NCBI GenBank assembly: GCA_945873105.1
Contig: CAMCBW010000014.1
Location: 47,856-111,855, forward strand
Reading direction: 5' to 3'
Length of the DNA stretch: 64,000 nt
Source of the DNA: Tangfeifania diversioriginum
GTDB lineage: Bacteria; Bacteroidota; Bacteroidia; Bacteroidales; Prolixibacteraceae
The notes below the pieces were generated by a model. That model saw nothing but the letters and a program-made list of their open reading frames with translations, had not been told where the DNA came from and did not search any database. Positions 1-10,154 of this stretch are shown one piece after another; the first letter of the stretch is position 1, and every line of letters begins with the position of its first letter. Both the position numbers and the translations under genes were made by a program.

Positions 1-1
1 T

Positions 2-925
2 AATGCCCGGAATTCCCTGGAATGGATGGTCAAGTTTCGATGTGAAGGATCCGCTTTCGGATTGGAATTAAAACAATTGGATAACAATGAACTCTATTTG
101 GCAGGCACCGTCCGTGGAAAACTGGAATGCAATGGGAAAGTAATTCAAACGGGACTATCAGACCCGGATCTCTTCTTTGTTCAATTCAACAAAATGGGAG
201 AAATTGGTTGGATGACCAAGTCAGGTCTAGATGAATTGGATGAGGATACGAAACTTTTCTATGTAGTGAAATTTGACCGGACAGGTGAAATTCAATCTGT
301 CCAACTGGCCAATGAAGATGAAAGGGCGGGTACAACCGGATTTCAGTTAAGCTCTAATGAAGGTTTGTGCTACATTGCTTCCCGGCATCAAACTACCGGC
401 CTGGACAAACCAGGCGAAGAGTTGGCAGTAAAACCAATTCTAGCTTACCGGCAAAATTTCAACCGGATGAAACAATTTGGGACAGAAGAGGCCATTGCAA
501 GCCTCACAGCTGTATTAAAATCGGTCATTCATCCAGGTAGTCAGTTATCTGGTTCAGATCTATACTCTTTGAGACGGGTAAAGGCAATTCCTGAAATAAG
601 TACAACCACCTCGATAACAGAAATGCTTCAAAATTTAAGACTAATTAAAAACAATTATGGAATCATTGAAATAACAACTGTGAATGGTTTCCCATTGAGA
701 ATCCCACCTTACACAATTTCGAACCGATCCCACCTAAAAATTGTTCAAATGGATAATAATGATCTAAAAATCAATGTGATTGATGGATTTGGATTTGAAA
801 CTGGTGTACAACGTGAGAAAATCAACTCAATGATTATTGAAGTTACTACCGGCAATTTAATACTGGATATCGGAAGTGAACACCAGGTGATCACAAGGAG
901 TTTGAGACATCAAGTCATAAAATAG
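2..925 (+). CDS. 3' end of a beta-propeller-like protein (5' end outside window)
   Basis: The frame is open from the first bases of the window, so the ATG at 26 is probably internal and the gene begins upstream. About the first 120 residues contain strand-turn-strand units of the style 'NELYLAGTVRGKLECNGK ... DLFFVQFNKMGEIGW', with a second unit ending 'LFYVVKFDRTGEIQS'. This is the look of SBBP-type seven-bladed propeller repeats found in secreted Bacteroidota proteins. The remaining ~170 residues are unlike the repeat and I do not recognise them. No T9SS sorting domain is visible at the C-terminus, which ends in HQVIK. The function is unknown. Extracellular location is inferred only from the repeat type. 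Confidence 0.6.
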   Translation, partial: NARNSLEWMVKFRCEGSAFGLELKQLDNNELYLAGTVRGKLECNGKVIQTGLSDPDLFFVQFNKMGEIGWMTKSGLDELDEDTKLFYVVKFDRTGEIQSVQLANEDERAGTTGFQLSSNEGLCYIASRHQTTGLDKPGEELAVKPILAYRQNFNRMKQFGTEEAIASLTAVLKSVIHPGSQLSGSDLYSLRRVKAIPEISTTTSITEMLQNLRLIKNNYGIIEITTVNGFPLRIPPYTISNRSHLKIVQMDNNDLKINVIDGFGFETGVQREKINSMIIEVTTGNLILDIGSEHQVITRSLRHQVIK

Positions 926-1253
926 GAGCTCCTGTTTGCATTTTAATACTCCTGGCTTTTATAGTAATCTGACTGTTCAAAAATAGATGGGACTTCTTAC
1001 TTCCATTTACCTACACTCCATTCAGGTTTGGTTTTACCTGGATTAATTCATCCGAAACTTATAAAGAAAAAAATTCTACTCGTACAAACTGCTGAACAGA
1101 AAACGAATTTATTTCATTAGCACTAGCTTAACAATCTCTTGAAAATAAGGAATTATCATTCTTTTTTCATTCAGATTTTTTATGTTTTCTAAACTTTTTC
1201 AATTACTTTAGGGTGAATTTTCCTTTGTATCTGTAGCTGAAAAAAAACAATCC
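926..1253. other. AT-rich intergenic leader of the giant secreted protein gene
   Basis: There is no convincing ORF here. The stretch is AT-rich and ends at the ATG of the next gene. The nearest thing to a Bacteroidota -7 box is TTCCTTTG at 1220-1227, which has one mismatch to TAnnTTTG and lies about 26 bp before the start codon. I see no terminator hairpin for the upstream gene. Confidence 0.4.
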
Positions 1254-4200
1254 ATGAAGAAGAGTTTTCTAATCTGTCTGTTAATTAGCTTGACATTTCA
1301 AGTATTTTCCCAACTTGGTATTCCATCCCATTCATCTCCAGCAAATGGTTCTGCATTTTATGTTGGAACAGCTGTTAACTTTTCCTGGACATCAGTAACA
1401 AATGCTGTCTCCTATGATATTGAATTTGATACTGGGACTGGTTATGCTTACTTAACCAATGTAGCCGGTACCGGATACAGCATGACACTAGCGGTCTCAA
1501 ATACCGGGCCCCATACTTGGCATGTCAGAGCACGAAGTGCATCCTCTATCGGAAACTGGTCATCTCTTCAAAGTTATTCAGTGATAGGAATTCCAGCTGT
1601 GCCTAATACAGTCAGTCCTGCCAATGCTTCCAACACTACTTACAATTCAGCAACAAACTTTACCTGGAATTCGGTTACAAATGCTGCAGGTTACAAGATT
1701 CAGTTTGACAATGATGTGCCAATCGTTGTTGCCGGAACCTCTTATCCAAGTACATTTACTACCTTGGGAAGCCATAGTTGGAAAGTACTCTCCTTTAACC
1801 CAGCAGGCGAAAGTGGCTGGTCCACTTACAAAACTTTCACAGTAATACTGGGAACACCCACTTTAACCTCTCCTGCAAATACTTTTACCAGCTATGTTGG
1901 ATCAACAATTAATTTCTCATGGGCCCCAGTCAATGGGGCTACTTTGTATGAGGTAGAATTCGATGCGGGACTTGGTTACACTTCATTGACAAGTGTTCCA
2001 GGAACAACTTTAAATCTTCAGCTTAGCGCATCTACTGTCGGAACGCATACATGGCATGTAAGGGCAAAGAATGGTTCATCCATCGGAAACTGGTCAGGAT
2101 CCAGATCCTATACAGTTGTGGGTATTCCATCTGTTCCTACTACCAATTTTCCACAAAATGGTTCCAATGTCAACTTCAACTCGAATACAAATTTTTTGTG
2201 GTCTGCAATTAACAGGGCAACCAGTTACCAAATACAATTTGATGCAGAGTCTCCCATTACCGTTACCGGCAATTTTTATGCACGTACATTTGGTACTTTT
2301 GGTAGCCATACCTGGAAAGTGCTGGCTTCCAATGATGCCGGTGATAGCGAATGGAGTTCAATTAAAACTTTTACAGTTGTTCTTCCTGTACCGCAACTCA
2401 ACTCGCCGGCCAATGGATCAACCTCCTATGTCGGAGCAAATCTTGGTTTTTCCTGGAGTTCCGTAAATGGGGCTACCTCCTACGACATCGAAATCGACGG
2501 AGGACTGGGTTCATCATTTATTACCAACGTGCCATCTGTCAGCTTTCAGAAGATTCTTACAGCCAACTTTGTAGGTCAACATACCTGGCATGTGCGGGCA
2601 GTCAGCGGGTCAACTATTGGACAATGGTCTCAGTCATACAATTTTGCTGTAGCTGGTATACCTTCAACCCCTGTAACAGCTGCCCCTGCGACTGAAGCTA
2701 ATATTGCCTATGGAGTTGCTTCAAATTTTGTATGGAATCCTGTTCAATATGCAACAACATATCAGATACAATTTGATTCCGACGCACCCTTGACGATAAC
2801 CAATAGCAACTATTCAAAGACTTTCAATACCTTGGGAAATCATACCTGGAAAGTGAAGGCCATCAATGCAGCCGGCGAAGGCAGCTGGAGTGCTGTAAGC
2901 AATTTCACGGTAGTATTGGGTGTTCCAGCGCAATCATCACCAGCTAATGGGGCTACCTTCTATGTCGGTGAGAATGCCGGTTTTTCATGGTCTTCTGTCG
3001 CTGGAGCAACCTCCTATGACCTTGAATTTGACAGTGGACTCGGGACAGCAACCCTCTCAAATATTTCAGGAATAAGTACCAATGTAACATTTATTCCTAT
3101 CCATGCTGGAACTCATACATGGCATATCCGTGCCAAAAATGGCACATCCAATGGGGCATGGTCTACTACGAGGGCTATAACTGTCATTGGAATACCTGGT
3201 GTACCAAACACCACCAGCCCTGCAAGTGGCACCACTGTCTTTTATGACGCTGCAACCAATTTTACCTGGAATGCTGTTACAAATGCTACCAGTTACAAAA
3301 TACAGTTTGATTCGGAGTCTCCGATAACTGTTACCGGTACTTCTTACCAGAGGACCTATAGTACCTTGGGGAGTCATACCTGGAAAGTACTTGCCCTAAA
3401 TGATGCCGGTGAAAGCGGATGGAGTAGCAGTAAAACATTTTCAGTTAACCTTGGTGTGCCCAATTTATCATCTCCTGCAAATGCATTTAATGCTTTTATC
3501 AATAGTTCACTTGATTTCACCTGGACCACAGTGGCAGGTGCCACCTCTTATGACATTGAGTTCGATTCCGGCTTGGGATCTGCGTCCATCTTCAATGTGG
3601 CTGTAACCAGCAAGCAATTGGCACTTGTTGCAGCAAGCATTGGAAATCATTCCTGGCATGTCCGCGCCAAAAATGGATCTTCAACTGGACAGTGGTCACA
3701 AACAAGGAATTACACTGTTTCGGGTATACCTGGTATTCCGGTTACGAATAATCCTCAAGCCGAAGGAACTGTCATATATAATGGTACCACTTTTTTTACC
3801 TGGAATCAGGTTCAGGGAGCAACCAGTTATTTAATACAGTTTGACTCTGAAGCTCCAATTTCGGTTTCAGGGACCAACTTTCAAAGGACATTCAGTTCCA
3901 TCACTGGTCATACCTGGAAGGTAAAGGCAGTTAACGCTGCAGGGGAAAGCGCCTGGAGTGCCGTCAAAAATTTTACTGTAGTACTTGGGACACCTAATTT
4001 GACATCTCCAACAAATGCATCGGTTGAGTACATCGGAGCAACCCTTGAGTTTTCATGGACATCTGTCTCAGGAGCCTCTTCCTATGATGTTGAATTCGAT
4101 TCTGGCTTAGGATATGCTTACCTGACCAATGTTTCTGGAACTACACTTAATATGCCCCTTACTGCTTCTAATGTTGGTCCGCATACCTGGCATGTTCGTG

Positions 4201-7200
4201 CCAAAATTAATACAACCGCAGGCCCGTGGTCTGGAAATCGATCCTACACAGTTGTTGGTAAACCAACAATTCCAGTGACAATTAATCCGGCAAACGGTAG
4301 TTCTGTAGCCAGTGAGCAGAATGTTCAATTTACATGGAATGGAGTTGCGAATGCCACAAGTTACAAAATTCAATTTGATTCAGAAGCACCCATTGATGTA
4401 ACCGGTACTTCCTATACACGGTCTTTCAGTACAATTGGCAGCCATTCCTGGAAGGTCCTGGCATCGAATGAGGCTGGTGATAGTAACTGGAGCAGTAATA
4501 GTCTGTTTAATGTAGACCTGGGAATTCCTACACTTACCTCTCCAGGTAATACTGCAATCTATTATGTAGGTTCAACGATTAGCTTTTCCTGGACACCGGT
4601 CACGGGAGCAACATCTTATGATGTAGAATTCGATGCAGGATTAGGAATTTCCTCTCTAACCAATGTGACAAGTGCAAGCCTCAACCTGGTTCTCACCAAT
4701 GTCCATGCAGGTGCACATACCTGGCATGTCCGTGCAAAAACTTCCTCCTCGGTTGGTGCCTGGTCTGCAAGCCGGTCTTATCAGGTTTTTGGAAATCCTT
4801 CTGCCCCTGTTTTAACTGCTCCTGCTGACGCAACCACACTTCCCTTTGAAACTCCGGTCAACTTCACCTGGACATCAGTTCCAAGTGCCACAGGTTACCA
4901 ACTTCAGTTTGATTCGGATTCACCTATTACTGTTTCGGGAACATCCTATAGCCGTTCATTCAACACACAGGGTAATCATACCTGGAAAGTGTTGGCTAAC
5001 AATGCAGCGGGGAAGAGTGAATGGAGTAATCCATTCACCTTTACTATTTCTCTTGGCGTACCAACACTTAATGCACCTGCAGATGCAGCAACCGTTAATG
5101 CAGGAGGTACTATTAGTTTTGGATGGACTGCGGTTATCGGAGCGACCTCCTACGATATAGAAATTGATGGAGGAACATCTTCTGCTACCCTTAGCAATGT
5201 GACAGGAACTACCATGAATTTTGTGACCTCCATCAGCAATGCAGGGCAACATACCTGGCGTGTCCGTGCCCGGCTAAATACAACAACAGGAGCTTGGTCA
5301 TCTTCAAGATCCTATACCATTTTCACTCCTCCATCCATCCCGGTCCTGGTAGCACCGGCAGTAAATGAATCTATTCCCTGCAATTCTTCAATCAATTTTA
5401 CCTGGAATGAGGTACCCGGAACATCTGCATATAAAGTACAGTTTGATGCAGAAGCCCCGGTAACTGTAACCGGCAACACCTATGCCAAATCTTTTAATAC
5501 AACAGGTCAACATTCTTGGAAAGTAATGGCATCAAACAACGCTGGTGAAAGTGCATGGAGTTCTTCCTCTGCCTTTAATGTTGATCTTGGCGTACCAAAC
5601 TTGTCAGCCCCAGCGAATGCATTTAGCTTTTCTGTAGGTTCAACCATTGCATTTTCCTGGACACCTGTCACTTGTGCAAATTCTTATGACATTGAATTTG
5701 ATGCTGGATTGCCAACTGCTTTCCTGACAAATGTTGTGGGAACCAGCATGAATATACAAACAGATGCAAACAGTACCGGGAATCACACATGGCATGTTCG
5801 CGCCAAACTTAATTCAACAATTGGACAATGGTCGGCTTCACAATCCTATTTTGTGCTTGGTCTCCCGGCTGTTCCTGTATTAAACAGTCTATCCAATGGT
5901 TCAACAATATACAGTGAATCAGTAACTAATTTCACTTGGAACGCGGTTAGTAATGCTTCAGGCTATCAAATTCAGTTCGACACAGAAGCACCTGTAACAG
6001 TATCCGGAACTACTTACTCCCGCAGCTTCAATACTGCAGGAATTCATAGCTGGAGGGTGCTTGCCATGAATGCTGCAGGGAACAGTGATTGGACCCTTGC
6101 GAGGACTTTTACACTTGTTATAGGAACACCAGTGCTTCAAACCAGGGTATTGAATGTTTCACCTGATAACTCATTGGACTTTGGAGTTGTTACTGTAAAT
6201 AACACAAATTCAAAAACTTTCAATCTTCAAAATACAGGTAATACTACCATCAAAGTCACCAATCTTCAGCTTACAGGTGCAAATGCAAGTAACTTCAAGA
6301 TAACCGATCCATCCCTAACCGTTTTTGATATTGTTCCTGGTAGGACAGTTGTCGTAACAGTTGGTTTTAAACCTATTTCTGAAGGGATAAAGGATGTTTC
6401 CCTTGTCATTGCAAACAATTCAGACAATTCCTCTCCTTCCAAAGCAATTTCAATCAGCGGAACAGGTACCCTTATGCAAACTAAAACGATTGCGGTAAAT
6501 CCTGACCCTATATTCGACTATGGAAATGTGATGCTGAACACTTCACTTGATAAAACTATTATCATTGAAAATTTGGGAACAGTTTCTTTGAACGTATCAA
6601 GCCTAACCATGTCAGGTCTTAATATGGACCAGTATACGATTACCTCTCCAGTATCCGCTTCATTTGACTTGACCGCTGGTGGCAGCCAACAGGTGAATGT
6701 TCGGTTTAGACCTTCATCAACAGGTATAAAAACTGCCAATCTAATTATTGCCAGCAACTCTGACAATGCATCCCCATCCAAACAAATTACATTGAATGGA
6801 ACAGGCACAATCCAACAAATAGTCACATTACCCATAATAGCTACGACCACCATTTCGGGAATTAGTGCGGTATCGGCGATCTCAGGAGGTAATGTTAGTG
6901 TTGATGGTGGTGGATTCATCACAGAAAAAGGTATTTGCTGGAGTAAAACTGAAAATCCAACGATTGCAGATACCAGATCCATTGCTGGAACAGGAACGGG
7001 AACCTTTGTTAGTAGTATTACCGGTTTGAACCCTGGGACAACTTACCATGCAAGGGCCTATGCAACAAATTCTGCAGGAACCTCTTACGGGTCAGAACTG
7101 CAATTTGCCACCCTGGATTTACCTACAATTTCTACGGCTGCAGTAACAGGCGTAACATCAACAACTGCTACAAGTGGTGGAAATATAATTGCCGATGGAG

Positions 7201-8540
7201 GATCCGCTATCACCTCCAGAGGTTTGTGCTGGAGTACAAAAGAGAATCCAACCATTTCTGATGCCAAAACCACAGATGGAACTGAAAATGGAACTTTTAT
7301 CAGTTCCATCACCGGACTTTCTCCAGGTACGACTTATCACGCCAGAGCCTATGCCACCAACAGTGTGGGGACATCCTACGGTGAGGACATGCTCTTTGCA
7401 ACACATGCAATGGCCATTGTAACCACTGCGCCTTTCATTACTGTTTCAGCTACTTCAGCAACTGGAGGTGGAAATGTCTCTGCCGATGGGGGTTCAACCG
7501 TTACTGCAAGAGGAATATGTTGGAGTAAGTCACAAAATCCAACCATTTCTGATGCCAAAACCACTGATGGGACAGGTACTGGTACATTTGCCAGCAACCT
7601 GACTAATTTGACTACAGGGACAACCTATCATGCAAGAGCATATTCAACAAATTCTGTGGGCACCTCCTATGGCGCTGATATTACATTTGTAACTCCTTCC
7701 CTTGCTACTGTTGTAACGATCTCTGCTTTAGCCGCTTCTTCCACCACTGCTCTGTGCAAGGGAGATGTGACCTTGGATGGAGGCTCTGCAGTATTACAGA
7801 AAGGTCTTTGTTGGGCTTTTTCACCCAATCCGACTGTTGTGGATTCCAAATCCTCCAGTGGTAATGGCACAGGCTCCTTCTCCGAATTAATTACCGGATT
7901 GAGCATGGGAACAACCTATCATGTCAGAGCCTATGCAATCAATGCTGTGGGTAATGCCTACGGATCTGATATTCAGTTTACAACTCCTTCCCTTCCTACC
8001 GTAGAAACCTTATCTGCTTCTGCTATTGAAAATGCTTCGACCAATGCTGCAAGCAAAGGAAACGTCATTTCAGATGGAGGGTCAGCAGTTTTCGAAAAAG
8101 GGTTCTGCTGGAGTTTTAGCCCAAATCCTACCATCGGAGATGCCAGATCCATTGGAGGAACCGGGATTGGTACTTTCTCCGAAAACATATCAGGTCTCAA
8201 GCCTGGAACAATTTATCACTTGAGAGCATATGCAATTAATGCCGTTGGAACTTCCTATGGGACTGACCTTTATTTTGTTACATCTGTGAACGATGGGGTG
8301 TACAACATTAGTTCATACTACCAAATTTATCCAAATCCTTCCAAAGGGAAAATCACCATCAAGAGCAAAGAAAAAATTCCTGTGGACATGAGCATCTATT
8401 CAACAGAAGGGCAATTGTTGGGAAATAGAAAATTGACCAGCCAAATAAACGATCTTGACCTCCATCTGACCAAAGGAGTTTACATTATAGTATTGAAATG
8501 TGAAAATGCAACAGGATCCTACAGGATAATCATTCTGTGA
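1254..8540 (+). CDS. Giant modular T9SS-secreted protein (FN3-like modules, choice-of-anchor D, sorting domain)
   Basis: A 2,428-residue surface or secreted protein. Residues 1-20 are a classic signal peptide (MKKSFLICLLISLTFQVFSQ). Residues ~22-1625 hold 18 immunoglobulin-like modules of ~89 residues in strict alternation. Type A carries 'SYDIEFD ... HTWHVRA' and type B carries 'YQIQFD ... HTWKVLA', giving nine A-B pairs. Two choice-of-anchor-D/HYDIN-like domains follow at ~1630-1855, with 'NTTIKVTNLQLTG' and 'SSTGIKTANLIIASNSD'. Then come five ~95-residue repeats with 'GGNVSADGG ... RGICWS ... TTYHARAYATN'. The last ~75 residues are a T9SS type A sorting domain ('YQIYPNPSKGKITIKS ... GVYIIVLK'). 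The protein is therefore probably exported by Sec and T9SS and fixed at, or released from, the cell surface. The neighbouring porV supports this. No catalytic domain is visible, so an adhesive or structural role is inferred. Confidence 0.93.
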   Translation: MKKSFLICLLISLTFQVFSQLGIPSHSSPANGSAFYVGTAVNFSWTSVTNAVSYDIEFDTGTGYAYLTNVAGTGYSMTLAVSNTGPHTWHVRARSASSIGNWSSLQSYSVIGIPAVPNTVSPANASNTTYNSATNFTWNSVTNAAGYKIQFDNDVPIVVAGTSYPSTFTTLGSHSWKVLSFNPAGESGWSTYKTFTVILGTPTLTSPANTFTSYVGSTINFSWAPVNGATLYEVEFDAGLGYTSLTSVPGTTLNLQLSASTVGTHTWHVRAKNGSSIGNWSGSRSYTVVGIPSVPTTNFPQNGSNVNFNSNTNFLWSAINRATSYQIQFDAESPITVTGNFYARTFGTFGSHTWKVLASNDAGDSEWSSIKTFTVVLPVPQLNSPANGSTSYVGANLGFSWSSVNGATSYDIEIDGGLGSSFITNVPSVSFQKILTANFVGQHTWHVRAVSGSTIGQWSQSYNFAVAGIPSTPVTAAPATEANIAYGVASNFVWNPVQYATTYQIQFDSDAPLTITNSNYSKTFNTLGNHTWKVKAINAAGEGSWSAVSNFTVVLGVPAQSSPANGATFYVGENAGFSWSSVAGATSYDLEFDSGLGTATLSNISGISTNVTFIPIHAGTHTWHIRAKNGTSNGAWSTTRAITVIGIPGVPNTTSPASGTTVFYDAATNFTWNAVTNATSYKIQFDSESPITVTGTSYQRTYSTLGSHTWKVLALNDAGESGWSSSKTFSVNLGVPNLSSPANAFNAFINSSLDFTWTTVAGATSYDIEFDSGLGSASIFNVAVTSKQLALVAASIGNHSWHVRAKNGSSTGQWSQTRNYTVSGIPGIPVTNNPQAEGTVIYNGTTFFTWNQVQGATSYLIQFDSEAPISVSGTNFQRTFSSITGHTWKVKAVNAAGESAWSAVKNFTVVLGTPNLTSPTNASVEYIGATLEFSWTSVSGASSYDVEFDSGLGYAYLTNVSGTTLNMPLTASNVGPHTWHVRAKINTTAGPWSGNRSYTVVGKPTIPVTINPANGSSVASEQNVQFTWNGVANATSYKIQFDSEAPIDVTGTSYTRSFSTIGSHSWKVLASNEAGDSNWSSNSLFNVDLGIPTLTSPGNTAIYYVGSTISFSWTPVTGATSYDVEFDAGLGISSLTNVTSASLNLVLTNVHAGAHTWHVRAKTSSSVGAWSASRSYQVFGNPSAPVLTAPADATTLPFETPVNFTWTSVPSATGYQLQFDSDSPITVSGTSYSRSFNTQGNHTWKVLANNAAGKSEWSNPFTFTISLGVPTLNAPADAATVNAGGTISFGWTAVIGATSYDIEIDGGTSSATLSNVTGTTMNFVTSISNAGQHTWRVRARLNTTTGAWSSSRSYTIFTPPSIPVLVAPAVNESIPCNSSINFTWNEVPGTSAYKVQFDAEAPVTVTGNTYAKSFNTTGQHSWKVMASNNAGESAWSSSSAFNVDLGVPNLSAPANAFSFSVGSTIAFSWTPVTCANSYDIEFDAGLPTAFLTNVVGTSMNIQTDANSTGNHTWHVRAKLNSTIGQWSASQSYFVLGLPAVPVLNSLSNGSTIYSESVTNFTWNAVSNASGYQIQFDTEAPVTVSGTTYSRSFNTAGIHSWRVLAMNAAGNSDWTLARTFTLVIGTPVLQTRVLNVSPDNSLDFGVVTVNNTNSKTFNLQNTGNTTIKVTNLQLTGANASNFKITDPSLTVFDIVPGRTVVVTVGFKPISEGIKDVSLVIANNSDNSSPSKAISISGTGTLMQTKTIAVNPDPIFDYGNVMLNTSLDKTIIIENLGTVSLNVSSLTMSGLNMDQYTITSPVSASFDLTAGGSQQVNVRFRPSSTGIKTANLIIASNSDNASPSKQITLNGTGTIQQIVTLPIIATTTISGISAVSAISGGNVSVDGGGFITEKGICWSKTENPTIADTRSIAGTGTGTFVSSITGLNPGTTYHARAYATNSAGTSYGSELQFATLDLPTISTAAVTGVTSTTATSGGNIIADGGSAITSRGLCWSTKENPTISDAKTTDGTENGTFISSITGLSPGTTYHARAYATNSVGTSYGEDMLFATHAMAIVTTAPFITVSATSATGGGNVSADGGSTVTARGICWSKSQNPTISDAKTTDGTGTGTFASNLTNLTTGTTYHARAYSTNSVGTSYGADITFVTPSLATVVTISALAASSTTALCKGDVTLDGGSAVLQKGLCWAFSPNPTVVDSKSSSGNGTGSFSELITGLSMGTTYHVRAYAINAVGNAYGSDIQFTTPSLPTVETLSASAIENASTNAASKGNVISDGGSAVFEKGFCWSFSPNPTIGDARSIGGTGIGTFSENISGLKPGTIYHLRAYAINAVGTSYGTDLYFVTSVNDGVYNISSYYQIYPNPSKGKITIKSKEKIPVDMSIYSTEGQLLGNRKLTSQINDLDLHLTKGVYIIVLKCENATGSYRIIIL
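1317..6126 (+). repeat. 18-module coding repeat array, nine A-B dimers of about 535 bp
   Basis: The array lies within the giant secreted protein gene. Each module opens with a short linker such as GIPSVP or GVPNLSSPAN and is ~267 bp long. Two module types alternate without exception. Conserved DNA words such as 'CATACCTGGCATGT' (type A) and 'CATACCTGGAAAGT' (type B) recur, but copies have diverged at many synonymous positions. The array therefore looks old and maintained rather than recently expanded. Confidence 0.85.
6834..8282 (+). repeat. Five ~95-residue FN3-like coding repeats
   Basis: These are five copies near the C-terminus of the giant protein. Each has Gly-Gly-Asn/Asp, a Asp-Gly-Gly-x-x-(V/I) turn, '(K/R)G(I/L/F)CW(S/A)', 'NPT', 'GTG(T/S)F' and 'TTYH(A/V)RAYA'. 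The spacing is ~285 bp. This repeat is common next to T9SS sorting domains in Bacteroidota secreted proteins, where it is usually annotated as a fibronectin type III-like fold. Confidence 0.8.
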
Positions 8541-8585
8541 AATATATAAAACGAAAGATGCCTGCATGATCATTACATATTTGAT

Positions 8586-8593
8586 TATTTTTG
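8586..8593 (+). promoter_or_regulatory. Possible -7 box for porV
   Basis: TATTTTTG matches the Bacteroidota -7 consensus TAnnTTTG and lies 53 bp before the porV start. There is no good TTTG/TTG at the expected -33 distance, so porV may instead be co-transcribed with the gene 106 bp upstream. Confidence 0.3.
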
Positions 8594-8646
8594 AACCATT
8601 GAATTGATCTCTCAAGTTACAGTAGAACTATTTAATAATATTTTAA

Positions 8647-9828
8647 ATGAGAATAATTTACTTTGTCATTTTAGTAGCTATTTATCTCTCCAGTCAAACT
8701 GCATTCTGTCAAAGTTTGCCAACCGGACAAGAGGTACAATACAATCCGATAACAACGGCAGTACCTTTTCTGACGATTACACCTGATTCCCGGCATGGGT
8801 CGATGGGAGATGCGGGTGTTGCAACCTCAGCGGATGCGAATGCCCAGCATTGGAATGCTTCGAAATTTGCTTTTGTACAAGATAAATTTGGATTTGCCTT
8901 GTCTTATACCCCCTGGTTGCGTCAGTTGGTCAATGACATTAATCTGGCCTATTTATCAGGTTATTATCAAATAGATCAATATCAAACTGTTGGCGCATCA
9001 CTTCGCTATTTTTCTATGGGGGATATTCTTTTAACAGATCAAAATGGGAGCAGTCTTGCCAATGTTAGTCCGAATGAATTCGCTTTTGATTTCAGCTACG
9101 CTAGAAAGCTATCCGACAATTTCTCAGGAGGCGTTGCGCTCAGGTACATAAGATCTGATTTATCAGGGGGAATCGGAGCTGAATCTTATACACCTGCCCA
9201 TACTTTTGCAACTGACGTATCCTTTTATTACAAACGCAATTTTGGGAAAAGCGACAATGATCAGTCTATTTCAGCAGGTATAAACCTTTCGAATATAGGG
9301 GGCAAAATATCTTATGATGATGGTCAGAACAAAGAGTTTCTCCCAGCCAATATGCGTCTGGGTACCTCTTACAGCAAACAAATAGATAATTACAATTCAA
9401 TCTCACTTTCCTTCGACATCAACAAATTAATGGTCCCAACACCGCAGATCAACGCAGATGCCGATAATACATCTGGTGGAATAGTCCTGCCTGATAATAG
9501 TTCCAATAGGTCAGTAATCAGCTCAATTTTCGGTTCATTTTCTGATGCACCAGGCGGCTTCAAGGAAGAGATGCAGGAGATCAATTTTTCTACAGGTATA
9601 GAGTATTGGTACAACCGCCAATTCTCTGTAAGGGGAGGGTATTTCCATGAGAGTGAATACAAGGGTAACAGAAAATTCTTCTCTACTGGTCTGGGAGTGA
9701 AAATGAACATCTGTTCGATAGATTTTTCCTACCTGATTCCAATTCACCAGAATAATCCATTGGCCAATACGGTGCGTTTTACGCTTCTTTTTGATGTCCA
9801 GTCATTTGTGAGGAATAAAGAACAATAG
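8647..9828 (+). CDS. porV: Type IX secretion outer-membrane protein PorV
   Basis: A 393-residue outer-membrane beta-barrel of the FadL-like PorV/PorQ family. A signal peptide (MRIIYFVILVAIYLSS...) precedes the family's characteristic N-terminus with 'VPFLTITPDSRHGSMGDAG' and 'QHWNASKFAF'. Alternating barrel strands run to the end, with 'NFSGGVALRYIRSDLSGG' and a C-terminal strand '...VRFTLLFDVQSFV'. In the known system PorV collects cargo at the T9SS translocon and passes it to the PorU sortase. It is usually found with porU, but here it follows a T9SS cargo gene by 106 bp, which suggests dedicated or co-ordinated export. The length is normal for the family, and the ATG at 8647 gives the intact signal peptide. 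Confidence 0.9.
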   Translation: MRIIYFVILVAIYLSSQTAFCQSLPTGQEVQYNPITTAVPFLTITPDSRHGSMGDAGVATSADANAQHWNASKFAFVQDKFGFALSYTPWLRQLVNDINLAYLSGYYQIDQYQTVGASLRYFSMGDILLTDQNGSSLANVSPNEFAFDFSYARKLSDNFSGGVALRYIRSDLSGGIGAESYTPAHTFATDVSFYYKRNFGKSDNDQSISAGINLSNIGGKISYDDGQNKEFLPANMRLGTSYSKQIDNYNSISLSFDINKLMVPTPQINADADNTSGGIVLPDNSSNRSVISSIFGSFSDAPGGFKEEMQEINFSTGIEYWYNRQFSVRGGYFHESEYKGNRKFFSTGLGVKMNICSIDFSYLIPIHQNNPLANTVRFTLLFDVQSFVRNKEQ

Positions 9829-10154
9829 CATCCTGACAGTTGGATTTGTTAAACGCAGGCATAAAGAGTGTTCACGATCCCTAGAAAAAGAAGATACATC
9901 AAAAGAAATTTGGGGAATGTTGCGCGCGGATGGTCTGATTCCAAAGCATGTGTTCCCATTTCAAAATCTTACCCTATTTTTTCTAAATGACTCCATAGAA
10001 GAGAGCTAAAACTCCAAGTGGGCAAAATTCTCTTGCAATCTTTGTATAATACTACACAATATAATATATCTGCTTACCAATGCCTAATTCCCGGGTTGAA
10101 AGCGTGACCCTGCTTAGGCTTATAGGTTTCTTTCCCCATTCTAAGTATTAGATC
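9829..10154. other. Convergent intergenic region without a gene
   Basis: This spacer separates porV (plus strand) from an oxidoreductase gene (minus strand). It holds no plausible ORF, and I see no strong stem-loop with a T-run on either strand. Confidence 0.4.

Noticed and set aside
6518..6982. Minus-strand ORFs inside the giant T9SS gene
   Set aside because: They are shadows of repeated coding sequence, which keeps opposite frames open in several copies.
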